Source: Brevibacterium zhoupengii
GTDB lineage: Bacteria; Actinomycetota; Actinomycetes; Actinomycetales; Brevibacteriaceae
Length of the DNA stretch: 64,000 nt
Assembly: GCF_021117425.1 (NCBI RefSeq)
Contig: NZ_CP088298.1
Coordinates: 4,154,001-4,218,000, forward strand
Direction: 5' to 3'
The notes below the pieces were generated by a model. The model worked only from the letters and a program-made list of their open reading frames with translations. It was not told the DNA's origin and did no database searches. A program made the translations under genes and the position numbers. Shown here piece by piece: positions 58,408 to 64,000 of the stretch; position 1 is the first letter of the stretch; each line of letters opens with the position of its first letter.

Positions 58408-59072
58408 TAACGACGCCCGGCCAACAAGCCGACGCAGACACCCAGCAGAGCGGCTCCTGCCCCGACAGCAGCACCCGCGAAGAACTCGCTGCCACGCACA
58501 GAAGATCCGAAACCTACTCCGGCCGGTTCAGCCACCGGCCGCAACGCAGAGCCTGCTGGCGCCGCGGACACCGCAGGCATTTCAAGCACCTCAGGAGCCG
58601 CCTCTGCGACTGCGGCTGCAGGCTCGTCGACCCCTTCGTGGATGGCCCGGTCGATGTCTTTGAAAAATTTTGTGGCGATGCGTTTCGCCACACCGGACAG
58701 CATTCGCTGGCCGACTCCTCCGATGGCTCCCCCCAGAACAGCGTCGGCGTCCCAGGTGACCTCGGTTCCTCCGGCTTCGCCAGGGGCCAGCGCCACGGTG
58801 ATATCGGCACCGATGGTTCCCGGTCCGCCAGAACCTTTGGCAGTGAGGACGAACGACGTCGGGGGCTGCTCGTGTGAAAACGCCACCGAACCCTTGTACG
58901 TGCCTTTGATCGCCGCCACGCCCATGGTCAGTACCACGTTATAGGTTTGTTCGTCGACCGGAGTGAAGCCTTCGACTCCCGGAATTGTCGCCGCGAGGAT
59001 CCGGGGGTCGTGGAACGCCGCATAGGCGGTGTCTGGATCGGCCGTCATCTGAGCTACGGAAGAGATGCGCAT
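58407..59072 (-). CDS. CoxG-like SRPBCC protein with a C-terminal membrane anchor
   Basis: The 221-residue protein has an SRPBCC (CoxG) domain in the first 150 residues: DPDTAYAAFHDPRILAATIP, GVEGFTPVDEQTYNVVLTMG and TEVTWDADAVLGGAIGGVGQ. A linker and a C-terminal hydrophobic stretch follow (GAAVGAGAALLGVCVGLLAG). CoxG proteins attach the related CO dehydrogenase to the membrane. Its place between the Mo subunit and the amidase suggests that the complex is membrane-bound. Confidence 0.85.
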   Translation of the reverse strand: MRISSVAQMTADPDTAYAAFHDPRILAATIPGVEGFTPVDEQTYNVVLTMGVAAIKGTYKGSVAFSHEQPPTSFVLTAKGSGGPGTIGADITVALAPGEAGGTEVTWDADAVLGGAIGGVGQRMLSGVAKRIATKFFKDIDRAIHEGVDEPAAAVAEAAPEVLEMPAVSAAPAGSALRPVAEPAGVGFGSSVRGSEFFAGAAVGAGAALLGVCVGLLAGRR

Positions 59073-59084
59073 GTGGTGCAGTCC

Positions 59085-61529
59085 TTACTGGTGTCCGGCA
59101 ATGGATAGGGGTGCAGAAACGGCAGAGTCGAGGCCTCGGGATTTCAGTCCGGGGACTTCACCGGCCTCGTGCTTGTTCCGCAGTTCCCACAGTGTTGAAG
59201 GGTCGAGTGGCATGGCACGGATGGGGAAGCCTTCAGCATCTTCGATGGCAGACGCGATCGTCGTGGCCGTCGGAATTGTTCCGGCCTCCCCTGCACCTTT
59301 GATGCCCAAAGGGTTGAGTGGGCTGGGGGTCTCCAGATGATCGGTCTCAACGTGGGGGATCTCGGATGCGAAGGGCATGAGGAAGTCCATGAAGGAAGCA
59401 TTGAGCAGCTGTCCGTCCGTGTCATAGGCCATCCGTTCGTAGAGTGCCCCTCCCACACCTTGGGCGACACCGCCGTGTACCTGTCCTTCGACAACCATCG
59501 GATTGATCATCGGCCCGCAGTCGTGGACGACGCAGTAGCGAAGGATCGTGATGTCGGCAGTCTCCGGATCGGTCTCGACGATCGCGGCATGCATGCCGTT
59601 GGCCACGGTGGAGCGCAGCGGCGAGAAGAACTCCTGTTCTTCCAGGCCCGGTTGCTCGCCCGGTTTCACCGAGGGCTCCTCAGCTGTGGACTCCTTGGCG
59701 AACTGGGTCGCGGCTTTGGCGCTTTCGTCGAACGCGTAACGCAGGGGATTCGACAGAACAGACACCGCGGCCAATGGCATGGCGGCACTGGGGTCGCCTT
59801 TGACAGAGATGATTCCGTCGACGATTTCAAGGTCCTCGGGGTCGGCCTCGAGTGACTCGCCTGCAATCTTCAATGCCTTGGCTTTGACCTTCTGAGCCGT
59901 CAGGTGCAGAGCGTTGCCTGCCATCACGGCTCCTCGCGATCCCCAAGTCCCGACTGAGTACGGAAGTTTGCGGGTGTCACCTGTCGCTACATGGACGGTG
60001 TCGATGGGGACGCCAAGTGCATCGGCGACGATCTGCGCGAAGACCGTCGCATGAGCCTGCCCGTGCGTCGTCAACCCAGTCCAGACATTCACCCGGCCAG
60101 AAGATTCGACCTCGATATGGCCGCCTTCGTATGGACCGGCACCGGTGCTCTCGACATAGCATCCAATCCCCAGACCGACCTTGCGGCCTTCGGCTCTGGC
60201 CTGGTCACGATAGGCTTCGAACTCGTCCCAGCCGACGAGAGCCTTGAGCTTGTCGAGCGAGGTCACGAAGTCACCCGAGTCCAGGCAGCCTTCCGCACCG
60301 TCCTGCATGGTCACTCCCATGGGATGGGGGAATTCGCGGACGAAGTTGTTCAGACGCACCTGGGTGCGATCCATCCCGAGTTCGTCAGCGATGGCATCGA
60401 CAGTGCGTTCCATCATGAACACCGCATGGGCGCGACCGGCGCCTCGATAGGGCGTGACCATGACGGTGTTGGTGTACAGAGACCAGTATTCGACTCGGTA
60501 GTTGGCGATGTTGTAGGGGCCCATGACATGCGTCGAAGTGTTAAGAGGCACGATGACGCCGTAAGGAATGTAGGCCCCGTTGTCGTGCCAGAACTTCACA
60601 TCCAAACTGAATATCCGACCGTCATCGTCGAATCCGACTTTCACATTCTGAGTCTGTGCTCTCTCGTGCGCCGAGGAGATGAAGTGCTCGCGCCGGTCTT
60701 CGGTCCATTTAACCGTCGTTCCAAGTGCTCTCGCGGCGCAGGCCACGGCCAGTTCCTCTGGCCAGGGGTGGTTGATTTTGACGCCGAAGGCACCGCCGAC
60801 GTCGGGAGTGATGACTTCGACCCTTGTCAGCGGGATCTCCAGCCGTGCTGCCAGCGCGGCTCGCAACCCGGTGCTGGTCTGGGTTGAGGAATGAACTTGG
60901 AGGCTTTCGTCCTCCCGGTTCCAGGCAGCGATGACGCCTTTGCCTTCCATCGGCATGCAGGCGCTGCGCTCGAACTCCAGGTCGAAGTCGAGCGTATGTG
61001 GGGCCCGCTCCAATCCAGCGTCAACGTCCCCGACTTCTTGGACGTAATGGGCGGCCACATTGTCGTCCATTCCAGCGTGGACGATCCGCTGCCCCTCACG
61101 AGATTGTTCGACACCGACGATCGGGTCAAGGAACTTATAGTCGATCTCGATCCGTCCGGCCGCGTCCTCGGCGATGTAGCGGTCGCGGGCGATGACCATG
61201 ACGATCGGTTCGCCGACGAAGTTCACGTGGTCTGGGGCCAGAGCGAAACCGGTATGAGGTGCCACGATCGATGGATGCGGGATCAACATGGGCAGGCGGT
61301 CTGCTGCCTGACCGGGCAGATCTTCGTGGGTCCAGACTGCGATGACGCCTTCGACATCGATGGCGCCTGTGACGTCGATATCGACGATGTCAGCGTGGGC
61401 GTGAGGGCTGCGTACGAAGGCCGCGGCAACACTGCCGTTGGCCAGGTCGTCAAGATAGCGACCGTTGCCGGTGACGAGACGCGGGTCCTCCCGACGTTTG
61501 ATCTTCTGGCCGAACATACGTGTGGTCAT
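59085..61529 (-). CDS. Molybdenum hydroxylase, large (Mo-binding) subunit
   Basis: From ATG 61529 the protein has 814 residues. It has the xanthine-dehydrogenase large-subunit pattern: RREDPRLVTGNGRYLDDLAN, ITPDVGGAFGVKINHPWPEE, TPYRGAGRAHAVFMMERTVD, GLTTHGQAHATVFAQIVADA and the catalytic Glu in GIKGAGEAGTIPTATT. The AYxCSFR active-site loop of CO dehydrogenase is absent (PYRGAGR instead), so this is a hydroxylase rather than CO dehydrogenase. The ATG overlaps the small-subunit stop (ATGA). It would hydroxylate a heteroaromatic ring carbon using water. Confidence 0.9.
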   Translation of the reverse strand: MTTRMFGQKIKRREDPRLVTGNGRYLDDLANGSVAAAFVRSPHAHADIVDIDVTGAIDVEGVIAVWTHEDLPGQAADRLPMLIPHPSIVAPHTGFALAPDHVNFVGEPIVMVIARDRYIAEDAAGRIEIDYKFLDPIVGVEQSREGQRIVHAGMDDNVAAHYVQEVGDVDAGLERAPHTLDFDLEFERSACMPMEGKGVIAAWNREDESLQVHSSTQTSTGLRAALAARLEIPLTRVEVITPDVGGAFGVKINHPWPEELAVACAARALGTTVKWTEDRREHFISSAHERAQTQNVKVGFDDDGRIFSLDVKFWHDNGAYIPYGVIVPLNTSTHVMGPYNIANYRVEYWSLYTNTVMVTPYRGAGRAHAVFMMERTVDAIADELGMDRTQVRLNNFVREFPHPMGVTMQDGAEGCLDSGDFVTSLDKLKALVGWDEFEAYRDQARAEGRKVGLGIGCYVESTGAGPYEGGHIEVESSGRVNVWTGLTTHGQAHATVFAQIVADALGVPIDTVHVATGDTRKLPYSVGTWGSRGAVMAGNALHLTAQKVKAKALKIAGESLEADPEDLEIVDGIISVKGDPSAAMPLAAVSVLSNPLRYAFDESAKAATQFAKESTAEEPSVKPGEQPGLEEQEFFSPLRSTVANGMHAAIVETDPETADITILRYCVVHDCGPMINPMVVEGQVHGGVAQGVGGALYERMAYDTDGQLLNASFMDFLMPFASEIPHVETDHLETPSPLNPLGIKGAGEAGTIPTATTIASAIEDAEGFPIRAMPLDPSTLWELRNKHEAGEVPGLKSRGLDSAVSAPLSIAGHQ

Positions 61530-62080
61530 TGAGACACCTCGGTATCTTCTCTGTCGCAGCAGTCCTGGCCACAGCCGCCCCGTAGTTCGGCCGTACGTTG
61601 AACCGCCTTGACGATGTTCTGGTAGCCGGTGCACCGGCAGAGGTTGCCGGAGATCGCCTCCCGAGCCTCTTCTTCGCTCGGGTGCGGGTTTTCGTTCACG
61701 AAGGCGTCAATGGTGGTGATGAAGCCAGGGGTGCAGAAGCCGCATTGCAGCCCGTGGGAATCGATGAAAGCCTGCTGCACGTCGGCAGGGTTCTCCGGAT
61801 CGTCTCCGATTCCTTCGACGGTGGTGACCTCATGATTCTGTGCGCTGGCGGCAAAGATCAGACAGGACCGGATCGGATCGCCGTCGAGCTGCACTGTGCA
61901 GGCACCGCAGACCCCATGTTCGCAGCCGACATGGGTACCGGTCAGCTCCAGATCCTGACGCAGAACGTCGGAGAGAAGCTTGCGATCTGGCACATCGAGA
62001 ACATGGTCTTTGCCGTTGACACTCAGCCGGATGGTCGATCTCGGTTCGGTTGCCGCCTCAGTCGCGCTCATCTGAGTCAT
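61526..62080 (-). CDS. Molybdenum hydroxylase, small 2Fe-2S subunit
   Basis: The 184-residue protein has one plant-type cluster (GCEHGVCGACTVQLDG ... SC) and one CxxC-type cluster (QCGFCTPGF, NLCRCTGYQNI). ATG 62080 has AAGGAG a suitable distance upstream. The C-terminus carries an extra Cys-rich tail, GGCGQDCCDRED, not usual in the family, which could bind metal or be a disulfide site. Confidence 0.9.
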   Translation of the reverse strand: MTQMSATEAATEPRSTIRLSVNGKDHVLDVPDRKLLSDVLRQDLELTGTHVGCEHGVCGACTVQLDGDPIRSCLIFAASAQNHEVTTVEGIGDDPENPADVQQAFIDSHGLQCGFCTPGFITTIDAFVNENPHPSEEEAREAISGNLCRCTGYQNIVKAVQRTAELRGGCGQDCCDREDTEVSQ

Positions 62081-62109
62081 CGTGATTCCTTCTCCTTGCA
62101 TGTTGCTGC

Positions 62110-63072
62110 TCACTGTCCACCGCTGAGGGCTGATGCACCACGAGTGCTGTTCTGTCTGCTCAATCGCTTGAGCAGGCGTCCGGCGATGACTCCTGTGAGA
62201 TGTCGGCGATAGTCGGCGGTGGCGTGGATGTCCCCTTCCGGATCAATGAAATCCTTGATCGCCGAGGCGACGGCGTCGACGATCGTGTCCACGCGATCCA
62301 CTGGGGTGCCGGAGACGAATTGATCGAGTTCGATGATGTCCGGGGTGTCCGTGACTGACACGAATCCTGCCTTCAATCCAGTGATCGCGGCAATCTTGCC
62401 CGCAGTTCCGGAGACAGGCGGTCGGGAAGCGTCAACAGAGGCAACAGCGTCGGCGTTGTCTGTGGACATGATCAGTCCGACTCCGGCCAGTCCGTAGTCG
62501 CCGCTGCGGCGTGCCAGTTCGTCGAACCCGGCCCTCTGTCCTGGCTGGAGAGCTGGGAAGATCGCCTCGGTGATGAGCTCATCGGGTTCCAAGCTGGTCT
62601 CCAGCGGACCGACGTTGAGTTCGTCTGCTGTGAGTGTGCGTGCGCCTCTCAGACTCCTGACCCGCACGTGACCACCGGTCAGTGCCAGAATCATCGGCAT
62701 CTCACCGTTGGGGTCGGCGTGAGCGATGGAGCCGACCGTGGTGCCTCGATTCCGGATCGACGGGTGAGCCACATGTCGCAGTGCCTCACCCAGGAGCGGA
62801 TTCGCCGAGGCGACGCCCGGGTCGCGCTCGAGCCGTCGGTGGCTCACGAGCGCACCGACCGTGATCTCCTGTCCTTCGATCGTAAGCCCGTCGAGTCCGT
62901 CGACAGCTGTGATGTCGATGAGGTTCTCTGGAGCTGCCAGTCGCATATTGAGGACTGGGACCAGGCTCTGTCCCCCGGCGATGATCTTTCCATCCGATGC
63001 ATGCGCCGCGAGCAGTTCCAGGGTGTTCTCAATAGTCTTCGGACGGTGAATCCTCAGGGGAGAAGGCTTCAT
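62110..63072 (-). CDS. Molybdenum hydroxylase, FAD subunit
   Basis: The 320-residue protein has the FAD-binding motifs IIAGGQSLVPVLNMRLA (32-48 region) and RNRGTTVGSIAHADPNGEMP, both standard for the medium subunit. The C-terminal CO_deh_flav_C domain ends HATADYRRHLTGVIAGRL. The gene starts 8 bases after the permease gene. Confidence 0.9.
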   Translation of the reverse strand: MKPSPLRIHRPKTIENTLELLAAHASDGKIIAGGQSLVPVLNMRLAAPENLIDITAVDGLDGLTIEGQEITVGALVSHRRLERDPGVASANPLLGEALRHVAHPSIRNRGTTVGSIAHADPNGEMPMILALTGGHVRVRSLRGARTLTADELNVGPLETSLEPDELITEAIFPALQPGQRAGFDELARRSGDYGLAGVGLIMSTDNADAVASVDASRPPVSGTAGKIAAITGLKAGFVSVTDTPDIIELDQFVSGTPVDRVDTIVDAVASAIKDFIDPEGDIHATADYRRHLTGVIAGRLLKRLSRQNSTRGASALSGGQ

Positions 63073-63080
63073 TGTCTATG

Positions 63081-64000
63081 TCACTCATCTTTCGTTCTGC
63101 GGAGCTTGCGATCCTGTTCGAGGTCTGCGGTGACCCGGGCTCTCTGCCCTTCGCTTCCAATGTTGAGTCCAGCGCCATCGGCTGGATCATCCAGCAGCTC
63201 TTTCGGCGCCAGCCAGCGCGCAACATGGTACATGAGCAGCATCGATATCGTCCCCAGCGCGATTCCGGAGAGGATGAAGTCGTCAGTGAACTTCAGGCTG
63301 ACGTCACCGATGGCGATGATCAGTCCTGCTGCGACCGGGACGATGTTGAGCGGGTTGGCGAAGTTGACCCGGTTCTCAATCCAGATCTTCGCACCCAGCA
63401 TGCCGATCATTCCGTAGAGGACGACCGTGATGCCACCGAGGACTCCGCCCGGGACCGATGATATGAGTGCACCGAACTTCGGTGAGAAGCCGAAGCAGAT
63501 CGCAACAAGTGCAGCAACCCAGTAGGCCGCGGTGGAGTAGACGCGCGTGGCCGCCATCACCCCGATGTTCTCTGCATAGGTTGTCGTCGGTGAACCTCCG
63601 ACCGAGGTGGCGACGACAGTGGCGACGCCGTCACCGAGGACCGCCCGCCCCATGTATTTGTCGAGCTTGTCACCGGTCATCTCTTCGACTGCCTTGACGT
63701 GTCCGGCGTTCTCGGCGACGAGGGCGATAATGCCGGGCAGCATGACGACGATCGCCGCCGCATTGAAGACTGGAAGGTGAACTCCGACGACACCTGCAGC
63801 AGTGTCCGTCATGGGCGGGAACCCGATCCACGCGGCTGACTCGATGGCGGAGAAGTCCACGCGGAAGTGTGTGGTCACTTCTCCGGCCGCGGCACTGAAT
63901 GAGGTGATCTGACCGAAAATCTTGTCGAACAGCCAGGAGATTCCGTAGCCGAGGATGAGACCGAGGAACACTGCGATGCGACCGAGGAACCCTCTTGCCC
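63081..64000 (-). CDS. Uracil-permease-type NCS2 transporter (5' end beyond the right edge)
   Basis: The frame is open through base 64000 in the same phase (FLGRIAVFLGLILGYG), so the N-terminus lies outside the window. The visible part has hydrophobic segments and the uracil-permease signature LVAENAGHVKAVEEMTG and SPTTTYAENIGVMAATRVYS. Uracil permeases have 'P.TTY.ENIGVMAITRVYS', so pyrimidine or a related ring is the likely substrate. It leads an operon with a molybdenum hydroxylase and an amidase. Confidence 0.85.
   Translation of the reverse strand, partial: ARGFLGRIAVFLGLILGYGISWLFDKIFGQITSFSAAAGEVTTHFRVDFSAIESAAWIGFPPMTDTAAGVVGVHLPVFNAAAIVVMLPGIIALVAENAGHVKAVEEMTGDKLDKYMGRAVLGDGVATVVATSVGGSPTTTYAENIGVMAATRVYSTAAYWVAALVAICFGFSPKFGALISSVPGGVLGGITVVLYGMIGMLGAKIWIENRVNFANPLNIVPVAAGLIIAIGDVSLKFTDDFILSGIALGTISMLLMYHVARWLAPKELLDDPADGAGLNIGSEGQRARVTADLEQDRKLRRTKDE

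Noticed and set aside
59085..61529. CO dehydrogenase large subunit
   Set aside because: The active-site loop reads PYRGAGR, not the AYxCSFR form of true CO dehydrogenase, so a heteroaromatic hydroxylase is preferred.

Overview
The window is chromosomal DNA from a high-GC actinobacterium. The layout and protein families (CsoR/CopZ/CopA, SigK/RskA, a trehalose-phosphatase/GH15 fusion, a 16S-23S spacer without tRNA genes, several leaderless promoters) fit Micrococcales, most likely a Brevibacterium-type organism. The genus is an inference, not proven here. No tRNA gene and no CRISPR array were seen.

Region 1 (1-10.5 kb): the left edge holds the end of an intact zinc-type alcohol dehydrogenase and a frameshifted relic of another. 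A minus-strand catabolic cluster follows. Reading in its transcription direction it holds a LysR regulator, an NhaC-type antiporter, a 4-oxalocrotonate tautomerase-like protein, an AA_synth (PF06684) protein, an enamidase-like amidohydrolase, a second amidohydrolase, an SDR dehydrogenase, two tandem type II dehydroquinase-like proteins and a DAO-family FAD oxidase. It looks like an uncharacterised pathway for a cyclic amide or N-heterocycle.

Region 2 (10.6-15 kb): a more AT-rich accessory island. It has a broken ORF, a DUF262 + AlbA_2 (Schlafen-type) fusion protein that resembles phage-defence proteins, a dead serine recombinase and dyad repeats like recombinase arm sites. The repeats bracket the fusion gene.

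Region 3 (15-36 kb): housekeeping and regulation. It holds a thiolase, a CitA/DcuS-type sensor kinase with no neighbouring regulator, a MOSC-reductase-ferredoxin fusion, a csoR-copZ-copA copper operon with a visible operator, an acyl-CoA synthetase, a lipoprotein/response regulator/kinase operon, DUF1990, MaoC, a trehalose phosphatase/GH15 fusion, an ArsR-type regulator with a membrane serine hydrolase, and a Rieske lipoprotein.

Region 4 (36-42 kb): one complete rRNA operon on the minus strand (16S-23S-5S) with promoter and terminator.

Region 5 (42-53 kb): RecQ, three separate OsmC/Ohr-family proteins, a CPBP protease, an Lrp regulator divergent from kynureninase, an MFS exporter, an isochorismatase-fold hydrolase, PPK2 and a TRIC channel.

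Region 6 (52.8-57 kb): a SigK-type locus. A membrane sulfite-oxidase-fold molybdoenzyme, a fasciclin lipoprotein (MPT70/83-like), the ECF sigma factor and its RskA-like anti-sigma factor lie together. The first two genes each carry the same CCATC(C/T)-N15-(C/G)CGAAT promoter.

Region 7 (57-64 kb): a tight minus-strand operon with a uracil-permease-type transporter (cut by the right edge), the FAD, 2Fe-2S and molybdenum subunits of a xanthine-dehydrogenase-family hydroxylase, a CoxG-like membrane protein and an amidase. It is plausibly an uptake, hydroxylation and hydrolysis route for a pyrimidine-like ring.
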